Source of the DNA: Actinokineospora terrae
GTDB lineage: Bacteria; Actinomycetota; Actinomycetes; Mycobacteriales; Pseudonocardiaceae
Direction: 5' to 3'
NCBI RefSeq assembly: GCF_900111175.1
Contig: NZ_FOGI01000008.1
Location: 310,001-374,000 of the forward strand
DNA length: 64,000 bases
Below, piece after piece: positions 49,944 to 58,273 of the stretch (its first letter is position 1; every line of letters begins with the position of its first letter). The translations under genes and the position numbers were made by a program. The notes under the pieces are model-generated. The model searched no databases. It saw only the letters and a list, made by a program, of their open reading frames with translations, and was not told the origin of the DNA.

Positions 49944-51176
49944 TCAGCCGCCGAAGGTGCCGGTCTCGTCAGCCACCCACTTGCCGCCGGAGACCTTGTA
50001 GACGGTCAGCAGCTTGTTGGTGCTGTCGCCGTACTCGTCGAACTTGACCTCGCCGGTCGCGCCCTCCGCGGAGTACGACTGGACGTTCTTGATCACGTCG
50101 GCCCGCTTGGCCTCGGACCACTCGCCGCCGCCGGTCAGCGTCTTCGACAGCGCGCCGATGATGGCGTTGGTGGCGTCGTAGGAGAACGCGCCGTACGCGC
50201 TGAAGTCGTCCTTGTAGGCCTTGGCCTTGTACGCGGACACGAACGCCTTGGCGGTGTCGAGGGTGTCGGTGGGGGCGCCGACCGAGGTCGCCAGGTCACC
50301 CTCCTTGCCGCCGAGCTCGATGTACTTGCCGTCGTAGATGCCGTCGCCGCCCATCACGGGGATGTTGAGGCCCGCGTCCTTGAGCTGCTTGGACAGCGGA
50401 CCGGCCTGCGGGTACTCACCGCCGTAGTAGACCGCGTCCGGCTTCGAGCCGCTGATGGTGCCGATGACACCGCTGAAGTCGGTGTCCTTCTCGCCGACCT
50501 TGGCGGTGGCCACGATGGTGGCGCCGTCCTTCTCGGCCTGCTTCTTGAACTCCGCGGCCAGACCCTCGCCGTAGGTCTTGCCGTCGGTGATGATGGCGAT
50601 GGACTTCTTGCCCGCCTTGCCGACCAGGTACTTGGCCGCGAACGGGCCCTGCAGGTCGTCGGTGGCGCAGACGCGGAAGTAGTTCTCGAACTGGCGCTTG
50701 GGCGCGGTGCCGTACTCGGCGCCGCGGGTCAGCGAGGGGTTCGTGTTGGCGGGCGACACCTGGACGATGTTCTTGCCCTTGAGGATCGGCTGCACGCTCT
50801 GCGCGACCGACGAGTTCAGCGTGCCGACGACGCCGACGACGTTCGCGTTGGAGGACAGGCGGGTCGCCGCCTGGGCGCCGACCTGGGCGGTCGCCTGGTC
50901 GTCCTCGGTCTGCACCTCGAGCTTGTAGCCCGGCGTAGCGCACTTCTCGTTGGCCTGTGCGGCCGCGAGCTGCGCGGAGTTCCGGATGCCGAGACCGAGC
51001 GCGGACAGGCCACCTGACTGCGGCGCGATGACGCCGATGACCAGGGTGCCCTTGCTCTGGTCGCAACTCTGGTTGTTACCCCCGCCGGAGCCCGACTCGG
51101 TCTTGTTCGTGCCACAGGCTGCGAGCAACAACGCGCCAGCGACCAGCACCGCGGCCTTCACCGTCTGGTTTCGCAC
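49944..51176 (-). CDS. livK: branched-chain amino-acid ABC transporter substrate-binding lipoprotein
   Basis: A 410-residue solute-binding lipoprotein: signal peptide, lipobox LLLAAC with Cys21, then a type I periplasmic-binding fold (LVIGVIAPQSGGLSALGLGIRNSAQLA, VVGVVGTLNSSVAQSVQPIL, DAVYYGGEYPQAGPL). Ligand class is inferred from the operon. The GTG start with AGAAGGGAC upstream is preferred to an in-frame start at 51377 that would bury the signal peptide. First gene of the liv operon. Confidence 0.95.
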   Translation of the reverse strand: MRNQTVKAAVLVAGALLLAACGTNKTESGSGGGNNQSCDQSKGTLVIGVIAPQSGGLSALGLGIRNSAQLAAAQANEKCATPGYKLEVQTEDDQATAQVGAQAATRLSSNANVVGVVGTLNSSVAQSVQPILKGKNIVQVSPANTNPSLTRGAEYGTAPKRQFENYFRVCATDDLQGPFAAKYLVGKAGKKSIAIITDGKTYGEGLAAEFKKQAEKDGATIVATAKVGEKDTDFSGVIGTISGSKPDAVYYGGEYPQAGPLSKQLKDAGLNIPVMGGDGIYDGKYIELGGKEGDLATSVGAPTDTLDTAKAFVSAYKAKAYKDDFSAYGAFSYDATNAIIGALSKTLTGGGEWSEAKRADVIKNVQSYSAEGATGEVKFDEYGDSTNKLLTVYKVSGGKWVADETGTFGG

Positions 51177-51428
51177 GTGATGTCCCTTCTCCGCTTTCGT
51201 CCGGACAATGCGTGTAAGCATGCCGAACCTCGCCCTCATACCTGTTGGAGGGTTGCGCCGGAAAGTAGTGACCGAATGCGACGTAGTCACGCACCTGGGC
51301 TCCTCGTGACCAGACTGCAACGAAAGTATGGGGCCGTGTCCGCACTCCGGACATCCGGGCATGAACAGCGCGACCATGACCCGGTCTCAACTTCACAACA
51401 ACGCGTCACACGCTGTCACCGGCGGACC

Positions 51429-51434
51429 TAGGGT
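51429..51434 (+). promoter_or_regulatory. -10 element of the FN3 protein gene (leaderless geometry)
   Basis: TAGGGT with 7 nt to the GTG start at 51442; the -35 region is weak. Confidence 0.4.
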
Positions 51435-51441
51435 GCGGGGC

Positions 51442-53313
51442 GTGCGACTGCGAAACCGGGTCCTGGCCTGGGGTTCCGCCGTGCTCGCGATCGGTGCGGC
51501 CGTGGTGCTGCTGCGGGCACCGGTCGAGCCTCCGAAGCCTGGACCAGCGCCGATGCCGTCGCCGGAACGAGTTAGCCGCTTCGCCGCCGATGACGTGGTG
51601 CTACCGGAAGCCGGGGCAGTACCGGACACTCCGCGTGACGTCCGGGTCCGCGCGGCGCCGGGGCGACTGCTGGTGTCGTGGGCGGAAGCGGCCAGGGCCA
51701 CGGGATACGAGGTCCGGTGGAGCGGCGCGGACCAGTCACCCGGTACCCGACTGGTGGCGACCGCGGACACGCAGCTGGACGGGCTCGTCGACGGCCGGGA
51801 ATACCGGATCGAGGTACGCGCCGTCGACGCGTTCGGCCAGGTTTCGGGGCCCGTGCTGGCAAAGGGGAATCCCGGACCGGGTGACACTTCCTGGCGCGAC
51901 GGCCTGACCGGCCTCGTCGACGATTTCCCGGACGATTCGAGCCTGCGCGCGGACACGGTCGGGTCACTCTGGCACCTGTCCGGTTACCGCGGGTGCGTCG
52001 ACCTGGGCGCACGTGCCGTTGGCGAGGTAGGGCTACCGATCGACCTCGGTTGTGGCGCGGATGAGGCGGTCTTGCGCGCGCGTGCGCCGATGGTCCTCGA
52101 CGAGTCCACACCGGACGGCGACCTCGGCCGGGTCGCGGTGGTGACCGACGCGGCGGGCCCCGGTGGGCGGCTGACGCTGGACCTCGTGCCAGGGCCCGCG
52201 GACCGGGTGGGATCCGTGGACGGCGCGGGGTCGTTGCCGCTGGGGACGGTGCGGGCCGTTGTGGACGACACGGGCGCGCGGGTCGGTTCGCGTGGGGAGT
52301 TCGTAGCGGCTCCTGGGCCGCGCGGGGCCGGGGCGTTGCACTTGTACGAGGTCAGGGTGACTACGACCGGGGTGACGCTGTCGCAGGACGGCAGGGTTAT
52401 CGCGTCGTCGCCGGTGGTGCCGTCGTGGCGTTCGGCATGGTTGTTGGTGGGTGTGCGGGGGCCGGAGGGGCGGCGGGCGCGGGTACATGTGGCGTCGGCG
52501 GGGTTCACGGGGGTGGCGTCGCCGGTTCCGCAGGTAGTGGAGACGCCGGTCAACCTGGCTACCCGGCAGGTGTTGGACCCGTCAGCAACGGCTCCCTCAG
52601 CGGGCATCTTGCGCCGTCCATTGGCTACAGCACTGTCTGCCCGTCTTGTGGTGACCATGGTGGTGTCGCCGGGGATGGACGTCGGCGCTAGCTGGATCCA
52701 ACTGGGCACGGCGATACTGCCTGCGCGTCCGGTAGCGCCACCGCCGCCTGAGCCTGGGTCAGTGGTGACCGTGATCGCCGACGTGCCGCAGTCTCTATTG
52801 GGAGGCAACGGCTCCGACTCGTTGTCGCCTCTAGTCGTACGCGCACCTGGAGCCGGTCAGGGCGCGCTAGTGCAAGAGAGCTACCTCGAACTGGTCCCCG
52901 GCCCCATCGCGTCAGTCCGAACAACGACTCAACCCGCCCGCACAAACCGCCAACGCCCGACCGTCGACGCGCTACCAACGGCGACTCTTACCCTGGGCGA
53001 CTCCACCGGCCGTCCGCTGACAACGCCTTCCATACCCGCACAGGGAAGGCTGGTCATCACAGTGGCCCTCACCGGCACCGCCGCCCAATGGGACACCGGC
53101 AGCTTGGAGGGCGTCCAAGGCTTCCAGCTATGGGTAGACGGCCGAATGACAGCCAGCCTGCCTACGTCATCCCACACCGGAGCACCCGCAGGCCGCTACG
53201 CGATCCCGGTAGCCCTAACAGGCCGCGCGGTGGGCGAGCACACAGTAGAAGTAAGAGTCATCGGCACCAACGGCACCCGCGGCTCGACCCTGACCCAATT
53301 CACCACCACGTGA
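51442..53313 (+). CDS. secreted or membrane-anchored fibronectin type III domain protein
   Basis: About 623 residues. The N-terminal hydrophobic segment (VLAWGSAVLAIGAAVVLL) is a signal anchor. Residues ~60-145 form a fibronectin type III domain (PRDVRVRAAPGRLLVSWAEA, GYEVRWSG, YRIEVRAVDAFG). The rest is beta-rich, with a concanavalin-like stretch (LHLYEVRVTTTGVTLSQDGRVI) and Pro-rich linkers, and lacks recognised catalytic residues. It is probably an extracytoplasmic binding protein. The final third uses markedly fewer G/C-ending codons than the first. It ends 1 nt before the convergent pdtaR stop. Confidence 0.75.
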   Translation: MRLRNRVLAWGSAVLAIGAAVVLLRAPVEPPKPGPAPMPSPERVSRFAADDVVLPEAGAVPDTPRDVRVRAAPGRLLVSWAEAARATGYEVRWSGADQSPGTRLVATADTQLDGLVDGREYRIEVRAVDAFGQVSGPVLAKGNPGPGDTSWRDGLTGLVDDFPDDSSLRADTVGSLWHLSGYRGCVDLGARAVGEVGLPIDLGCGADEAVLRARAPMVLDESTPDGDLGRVAVVTDAAGPGGRLTLDLVPGPADRVGSVDGAGSLPLGTVRAVVDDTGARVGSRGEFVAAPGPRGAGALHLYEVRVTTTGVTLSQDGRVIASSPVVPSWRSAWLLVGVRGPEGRRARVHVASAGFTGVASPVPQVVETPVNLATRQVLDPSATAPSAGILRRPLATALSARLVVTMVVSPGMDVGASWIQLGTAILPARPVAPPPPEPGSVVTVIADVPQSLLGGNGSDSLSPLVVRAPGAGQGALVQESYLELVPGPIASVRTTTQPARTNRQRPTVDALPTATLTLGDSTGRPLTTPSIPAQGRLVITVALTGTAAQWDTGSLEGVQGFQLWVDGRMTASLPTSSHTGAPAGRYAIPVALTGRAVGEHTVEVRVIGTNGTRGSTLTQFTTT

Positions 53314-53314
53314 G

Positions 53315-53914
53315 CTACGTGATGTTGTCGACCACGGCCTCGGCGACGGCCTTCATGGTGGTCCGCCGGTCCATGGCGGTGCGCTGGATCCAGCGGAACG
53401 CCTCGGGCTCGGACAGGCCCTGCTTGTTCATCAGCAGCCCCTTGGCCCGCTCGATGACCTTCCGGGTCTCCAGCCGCTCGGTCAGCCCCGCGACCTCGTT
53501 CTCCAGCGCCTGCACCTCGGCGAACCGGCTCACCGCCAGCTCGATCGCGGGCACCAGGTCGTGCTTGGCGAACGGCTTCACCAGGTACGCCATCGCCCCC
53601 GCGTCGCGCGCCCGCTCCACCAGCTCCCGCTGCGAGAACGCGGTCAACATCACCACCGGCGCGATCCGCTCCCCCGCGATCATCGTCGCCGCCTCGATCC
53701 CATCCATCCGCGGCATCTTGACGTCGAGGATCACCAGATCGGGCCGAAGCTCCCCCGCCAACCGGACAGCCTCTTCCCCATCCCCCGCCTCCCCGGCGAC
53801 CTCGTACCCCTCTTCCCGCAACATCTCGACCAGGTCAAGCCGAATCAACGCCTCGTCCTCAGCCACCAACACCCGCCGCGGGGCAGGCCGGGCCTCGGCA
53901 GCCAGATCGCTCAC
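53315..53914 (-). CDS. pdtaR: ANTAR-domain response regulator PdtaR
   Basis: A 199-residue two-domain regulator. The receiver domain (~17-135) has the acidic pair AEDEALIRLDL, the phospho-acceptor Asp in LVILDVKMPRMDG, and the switch Lys in YLVKPFAKHD. The ANTAR domain (~140-195, LETRKVIERAKGLLMNKQGLSEPEAF) binds RNA hairpins and acts as an antiterminator. Its kinase PdtaS is not nearby, as in mycobacteria, where pdtaR also lies close to polA. The GTG start has GGAGGAGG upstream. Confidence 0.95.
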   Translation of the reverse strand: MSDLAAEARPAPRRVLVAEDEALIRLDLVEMLREEGYEVAGEAGDGEEAVRLAGELRPDLVILDVKMPRMDGIEAATMIAGERIAPVVMLTAFSQRELVERARDAGAMAYLVKPFAKHDLVPAIELAVSRFAEVQALENEVAGLTERLETRKVIERAKGLLMNKQGLSEPEAFRWIQRTAMDRRTTMKAVAEAVVDNIT

Positions 53915-54058
53915 CGTGGTCCTCCTCCACTTAACCAGGAAAGACAGAGCCTGAACCATACCGCCAGGTAGCCCCCCACCCCCTCCCCACCACGCGTGAT
54001 CGCGCTGACACCCACCCCCCACCCCCCACACCCCCATCCCGTAGAGTCACCCCCCGAC

Positions 54059-54132
54059 GCCCCCGTAGCCCAACCGGCAGAGGCAGCGGACTCAAAATCC
54101 GTCCAGTGTGCGTTCGAATCGCACCGGGGGCA
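54059..54132 (+). tRNA. tRNA-Leu (CAA anticodon), 74 nt
   Basis: Acceptor GCCCCCG/CGGGGGC with discriminator A. The anticodon stem GCGGA/TCCGT encloses loop CTCAAAA, giving anticodon CAA. The T arm is GTGCG-TTCGAAT-CGCAC. The variable loop is only 5 nt (CCAGT), whereas leucine tRNAs are normally class II with a long arm; a short form of this isoacceptor is, as I recall, known in actinobacteria. CCA is not encoded. Its 3' end borders the integrated element and is the presumed attachment site. Confidence 0.9.
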
Positions 54133-54147
54133 CTCCCATGAGCTCAC

Positions 54148-54190
54148 GCAACAGGCCCTGACCAGCGCGAACGCTGGCAGGGCCTGTTGC
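54148..54190. terminator. long hairpin between tRNA-Leu and the integrase gene
   Basis: A 19-bp stem with one bulged A: GCAACAGGCCCTG + CCAGCG, loop CGAA, CGCTGG + CAGGGCCTGTTGC. It can stop transcription from the tRNA and from the convergent integrase gene. Confidence 0.75.
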
Positions 54191-54268
54191 ATGCCTGTCC
54201 GACCGTGTCCGGCCGTGAAGGGTCGTTCACGGGTGTCTGTGCCGAATGCGTGCCGAGATCGGCACGGG

Positions 54269-55690
54269 TCAGTCGACCTTGAACGCATTGGTCAACCGCT
54301 TGCGGGCGACGTCCTCCTGTCCGGCCAGGCACTTGGCGTAGATCTTGAACAGCACCTCAAGGGAGTGCCCTGCCCACTCGGCGACCTGCTGGGGCGGGAT
54401 ACCGGCAGCGAGGTAGGTGGAAACCGCGGCATGGCGCAGGTCGTAGGCCCGACGAGCAAGAGGTGACGCGTATTCCTCGTCCGAGAGGACTTCCTTGCGG
54501 ACCTTGCGCCAAACCCGGCTGTAGGTGGACTCCGACATCAGCCCTGTGCCGCGATGGCCTCGGAAGAAGTACCCGTCGGGGTCTAGACCGAACAGGCGGA
54601 TGTGGTCGCGTAGCAGCACCGCCAGCTGCGGCGGGCAGGGGGCGCTGCGGCTATCGCCCTTCTCCCTGTGCTTGAGCTGCCGCCGGTCGCGGCGGGTGCC
54701 GGTCTCACTCCACGCCGCACCGGTTTCGGGCGCGGACTCCGACAACACCAGTTCCCCGCCATCCTCCTTCACTCCTTCCGGGAGCTGCCATACCTGGCGG
54801 GCCTCATCCCATGTGGCCTTGGGGATCGACACGTCCGCGATGTTGAGGTTGACCGCTTCCCCGGGCCGTGCGGCGGCGAAGTACATCGTGGCGAAGAACG
54901 CCACCAACCGCCCGCCGCTGGGCTTCTGCCGACGTACAGCTTCAAGGAGCTTGGCGGCCTGGCTTGGGTTGGCAACGACCCGCTTGTCGATCGCTTTTGC
55001 TGGCTTCGGGACTTTCAGCTTGAGTCCTGGGATCGGGTTGGCCGGAAGAAGCTCCTTCTCGACCGCGTATTCCATGGCGTTGTACAGCACAGCACGCTTA
55101 CGCCTGATTGTGGCTGGCGCCGCCCGCTTGCCGTCCAGCTTCTTCGAAATCTGGGCCATCATCGCCCGCAGGTGAGCCGCGTCTCCCAGTGACGCGACCG
55201 GTCGCGTGTTGGCTGCGATCCACTCCAAGGCGGAGGTAACGTCGTCAGGGGCTTGACTGTCACGACGGCCGCAGTTGAACGCCCACCCATTGAGTGCTCG
55301 CCGGATCGTCTTGTCGTCCGGTCTGGATCGAGCGTCTTCGATCATCGCGACGGTGGCGTTGGCGAGTGTCTCGGCGACACCTTTTCGCGAGTTACCGGCG
55401 GACTCGTCCCACTTCATGTCGACGTACCGACACGCGAACGCATACCAACTCATGCTGACGACTTCCTTGCGCGTCATCGACACGGGCAGGCCGGTAATGA
55501 CGTTGAACGCCTCACCCTGCTTCGCGGCGGTCACCAACTGAGACCGGAAGCTCTCTGCGAGGGTGGAAGTCTTGAACGACTCCTTGCACCGCTTCGTGGC
55601 CACCTTCCATCGGACGGTGTAGGTGGTCGTGGTCTTTCCCTTCCACACTTCTGTCGTCCATATCCGAACTTTGAAAGTGGTGTCGGTCAT
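54269..55690 (-). CDS. int: tyrosine recombinase/integrase
   Basis: A 473-residue site-specific recombinase. The N-terminal ~70 residues form an arm-binding-like beta region, residues ~80-200 the core-binding domain, and ~240-473 the catalytic domain with Arg275 (FAAARPGEAV), Arg419/His420 (YDLRHAAVSTYLAAG), His442 (EWAGHS) and the nucleophile Tyr451 (KIYAKCLAG). The YDLRH and GHSxEVL...YAKCL pattern is typical of AICE integrases in Streptomyces and relatives. It ends 137 nt from the tRNA 3' end, as expected for integration there. The start overlaps the xis stop (ATGA), so the two are coupled. Confidence 0.95.
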   Translation of the reverse strand: MTDTTFKVRIWTTEVWKGKTTTTYTVRWKVATKRCKESFKTSTLAESFRSQLVTAAKQGEAFNVITGLPVSMTRKEVVSMSWYAFACRYVDMKWDESAGNSRKGVAETLANATVAMIEDARSRPDDKTIRRALNGWAFNCGRRDSQAPDDVTSALEWIAANTRPVASLGDAAHLRAMMAQISKKLDGKRAAPATIRRKRAVLYNAMEYAVEKELLPANPIPGLKLKVPKPAKAIDKRVVANPSQAAKLLEAVRRQKPSGGRLVAFFATMYFAAARPGEAVNLNIADVSIPKATWDEARQVWQLPEGVKEDGGELVLSESAPETGAAWSETGTRRDRRQLKHREKGDSRSAPCPPQLAVLLRDHIRLFGLDPDGYFFRGHRGTGLMSESTYSRVWRKVRKEVLSDEEYASPLARRAYDLRHAAVSTYLAAGIPPQQVAEWAGHSLEVLFKIYAKCLAGQEDVARKRLTNAFKVD

Positions 55691-55878
55691 CAGGCGGCTT
55701 CTTCCAGGGAGTCCAGCCAGGCGTCGTAGTCGGCCGCACGAATTCGGATCTCCCCATTGGGGAGCTTCAGGCAACGCGGCGCGCGCCCCTTCGCGCGCCA
55801 CTCGTAGAAGGTCGACCGGGAGATGTCGAGGTCATCGCAGACCTGAGCGATGGTCAGACGTCGCCTGGGTGAAGCCAT
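55690..55878 (-). CDS. xis: excisionase (helix-turn-helix, MerR-like)
   Basis: A 62-residue DNA-binding protein: RLTIAQVCDDLDISRSTFYEWRAKG is a MerR/excisionase-type winged helix, followed by RCLKLPNGEIRIRAADYDAWL. It should bend attachment-site DNA and favour excision by the integrase. The ATG at 55878 follows GGAGGTG; a GTG 9 nt upstream would overlap that site. One nt separates it from the upstream DUF3631 stop. Confidence 0.92.
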   Translation of the reverse strand: MASPRRRLTIAQVCDDLDISRSTFYEWRAKGRAPRCLKLPNGEIRIRAADYDAWLDSLEEAA

Positions 55879-55879
55879 G

Positions 55880-57106
55880 TCAGACACCTCCGGTGAAGTG
55901 GCCAGCGTGGTTGTCGATCAGCCCTGGAGTCTCGTGGACGTCAGAACTCGATCCAGCAGCCGAATCAAGCTGCTCCATGACGCCTAGGTAGCGTGCCCAG
56001 GCGTCGGCCAATCCGACTTGGGTTACCTGGGTGCCGGTGGGGAAGGTGACGTAGCCTTTTGCGTTGGTGCTGTTGTGTTTGAACGTCATGGGGGCGACGT
56101 GGTACAGGCTGAGTTCCCTGGCAAGCCGCTGTGCGTCGATGGGCTTGCCGCCCACGTCTGACCACGGCCCGTCCTCGATCGCGCGAAGGCGTGCCACGAT
56201 TTCGGCGCTATGCATCCGGTCGGTGCCTGCTTCGGTGAACAGTGCGCGGAGGTCTCCGAGCAGGCGGACACCGAGTGATGGGGTTGTGTTTTTGTCGAAC
56301 ACGAAGTGCGTGCACGCCGCCCGCGCGGTCATGGGCCAGTGCCCGCCTGCTTCGTCCGCGATAGCCAGGAGCGGTTCCCAGATCTCGGCGGGTCGGTCGT
56401 CGACACCGGGTGGCATCTCGGGTTCGGTGCCTACCAGTCGTTCCCCGGCGCTGATGGCCCAGGTGCTCAGCGCTTCCCGGAGGGGTTCGGCTTGGCGGAT
56501 GATCTTTGCTTCGCGGTAGGCCTCGACCTTTTCGTCGTGGCGACGGCGGCGCAGGTGGATCGTGATGGCGCGGGTGGTGATGGTGTCGGGCATTCGTCCG
56601 GCGAGCCCGGCCAGGGCGGTCGGGGCGAAGATCGGTAGGCGCTCCACAGTGAACCCGCTGGCTGGGTCGCCTTTGGTCTTGGGGATGGTGGCAGTCCGCT
56701 TGTATCCGAGGTTGAGCATCTGCCGCACCTCTTCGTTGCCAGCGCCGTTGGCCCCGAACACGGTGTCGACCTCGTCCATCAGAATCGTGATAGGCCCGGC
56801 CGCGACCATCCGAACGAGGGCGGCGGCCGACCCACCCGCGGTCATCTCCGGTTGCCTGGTGAGGTGTTGGGCGATCTCCAGGACACGCGTCTTACCCGAA
56901 CCCGGCTCGGGAGAGGAAAGGATGAGCCGCGGGGTGATGTAGAAGGCGTCGATCACCCAGGTGTGGGCGTACCACAACGCCAGCATCGGCGCGCAGTGCT
57001 CGTTCGGGAACGCGGAGAACCGCGCTACGAAGTCACGCACCTGGTCCAGGACAACATGTCCGGGTACCGGTGGTGTCGTGGGCACGACGCGAAGCGCTGC
57101 GGTCAT
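55880..57106 (-). CDS. DUF3631 domain ATPase of the mobile element
   Basis: A 408-residue P-loop protein: Walker A SSPEPGSGKTRVLEI (Lys72), Walker B ITILMDEVDTVFG (Asp111, Glu112), a later sensor-like region (FAPTALAGLAGRMPDTITTRAI), and a C-terminal DUF3631 segment (LLGDLRALFTEAGTDRMHSAEIVARL). DUF3631 proteins occur on actinobacterial mobile elements and phages next to primase-like genes, so a helicase-like role in element replication is plausible but unproven. The ATG has GGAGA upstream. Confidence 0.85.
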   Translation of the reverse strand: MTAALRVVPTTPPVPGHVVLDQVRDFVARFSAFPNEHCAPMLALWYAHTWVIDAFYITPRLILSSPEPGSGKTRVLEIAQHLTRQPEMTAGGSAAALVRMVAAGPITILMDEVDTVFGANGAGNEEVRQMLNLGYKRTATIPKTKGDPASGFTVERLPIFAPTALAGLAGRMPDTITTRAITIHLRRRRHDEKVEAYREAKIIRQAEPLREALSTWAISAGERLVGTEPEMPPGVDDRPAEIWEPLLAIADEAGGHWPMTARAACTHFVFDKNTTPSLGVRLLGDLRALFTEAGTDRMHSAEIVARLRAIEDGPWSDVGGKPIDAQRLARELSLYHVAPMTFKHNSTNAKGYVTFPTGTQVTQVGLADAWARYLGVMEQLDSAAGSSSDVHETPGLIDNHAGHFTGGV

Positions 57107-57134
57107 GACACTGTCTCCGGCTTGTTCAGGGTGC

Positions 57135-57293
57135 TCATGCGACGTCCCGTTGGTTGTTGACTCCGAGGACGAGTCGTCCGATGTGTTCGGCGATGGCGGG
57201 GATGACGGCGTTGCCGAGTGCGGTGACGCGGGCAGCGTCCAGTCCTGGGGGAAGCCCATCTGCCACTCGGTCAGTCAGCGACAGGACGTTCAC
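57135..57293 (-). CDS. 52-residue orphan of a DNA cytosine methyltransferase C-terminus (motif X)
   Basis: The small gene reads DGLPPGLDAARVTALGNAVIPAIAEHIGRLV, shown here only in outline: the R-V-x-A-L-G-N-A-V-x-P-x-x-A segment is the C-terminal end of C5-methyltransferases (motif X), which packs beside motif I to form the AdoMet pocket. Motifs I to IX are absent. Yet the gene has a GTG start overlapping the previous stop, a GGGAGAGG ribosome-binding site and an intact frame. It could be a remnant kept by gene overlap, or a short protein in its own right. Confidence 0.6.
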   Translation of the reverse strand: MNVLSLTDRVADGLPPGLDAARVTALGNAVIPAIAEHIGRLVLGVNNQRDVA

Positions 57294-57634
57294 GCTGCCT
57301 CTCCCGTCTGCTCGATGTCGGGCCAGCTGGCGCCTGCGGACTCTTCGGGGGTGAGGTACTCGCGACCCCACCGTTGCCATTGGGCTGGGGTGACCCAGGT
57401 CCAGATGCGGGCGTGGGTGTGGCCGTGGGCGATGGCGTTGGGGTCGGTGTTGGTGGCGGTGTCGGTGGTGGGCAGGTAGCAGCGGGTCGCGGCGCAGTGG
57501 TGATCGAGGGGGTAGCGCATGCGGCGGCTTGCGCTGCGGGTGGTGAGCCAGTCGCGGTAGAAGAACCAGCGGCCGTGACGGGGGCCGTCACGGAGGGCGA
57601 CTAGGTCGCTGCGAGGGTTGGCGTAGACGCTCAT
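57290..57634 (-). CDS. hypothetical protein of the mobile element
   Basis: 114 residues, starting MSVYANPRSDLVALRDG, with aromatic-rich segments (RHGRWFFYRDWLTTRSASRR, ARIWTWVTPAQWQRWGREYL) and paired Cys/His (DHHCAATRCYLP) that could bind a metal. The family is not recognised. Both ends overlap neighbours (ATGA upstream, GTGA downstream), so it belongs to one coupled operon. Confidence 0.65.
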   Translation of the reverse strand: MSVYANPRSDLVALRDGPRHGRWFFYRDWLTTRSASRRMRYPLDHHCAATRCYLPTTDTATNTDPNAIAHGHTHARIWTWVTPAQWQRWGREYLTPEESAGASWPDIEQTGEAA

Positions 57635-58185
57635 GCCGCGTCGCGCCGGGTGTCGCGGTGGTCGTGGCGTGCCCAGGACGCGGTGGCTCGGGCGCGGATG
57701 GTCTGGGGTGTGGCGGGCTGGGTGCACCGTTCGCAGACCCGCTGGGGGTGGACAACGGTGGCAGTCCGGCATTGTTCGCAGGGGTGGGTGGCGCGAAGCC
57801 GGACGAGAGTGGCGTGGTCGGGGTGCCACCAACCGCCGAATCCGCGGCTGCCGTGCAACTCGGACACGCTGTCCCGCAGACGTTGCGCGGCGGCCTGATC
57901 AACTAGTTCCATCTCTCGGCGCAGCCGGGCGCTGATCGCCGCGGGAGTGGACTCATCTATGTAGGCCACCGCCGCGATCAGTGCCCCGTGCAGCTTTCGC
58001 GGGTCGTGGTCGTCCAACGCGCCCCACTCCGGCGTGCCCGCCAGCGGGACGGGACCACGGGGTGCGCGGTTGGCAAGAACGCGACCAGCCCAGGAGCGCA
58101 CCGCTGCCGGGCTGGGGCGGTGAGTGGCCAGGTAGGCGCGGATGGCAGCGGGATCGGACGGGCTGAGCCACGGCATTCGGGACAT
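57631..58185 (-). CDS. zinc-ribbon hypothetical protein of the mobile element
   Basis: A 184-residue protein. The N-terminal part (DPAAIRAYLATHRPSPAAVRSWAGRVL) is helical. The C-terminal part has a CxxC...CxxC ribbon (HPCEQCRTATVV, RVCERCTQPA), likely zinc-binding, with a basic tail. AGGAGA precedes the ATG. A nucleic-acid-binding accessory role is inference. Confidence 0.7.
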   Translation of the reverse strand: MSRMPWLSPSDPAAIRAYLATHRPSPAAVRSWAGRVLANRAPRGPVPLAGTPEWGALDDHDPRKLHGALIAAVAYIDESTPAAISARLRREMELVDQAAAQRLRDSVSELHGSRGFGGWWHPDHATLVRLRATHPCEQCRTATVVHPQRVCERCTQPATPQTIRARATASWARHDHRDTRRDAA

Positions 58186-58273
58186 GGGTGTCTCCTGTGG
58201 GCGGGAGAGCGAGACGGGTGGGGTCCCGTGCCGCGCGGTGGGCGGCACCACGCGGCACGGGGGTTGTGGGTGG

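Noticed and set aside
54269..55690. Cryptic prophage
   Set aside because: Int, Xis, FtsK/TraB, DUF2637 and Spd-like genes fit an AICE; no capsid, portal, terminase or tail genes are present.
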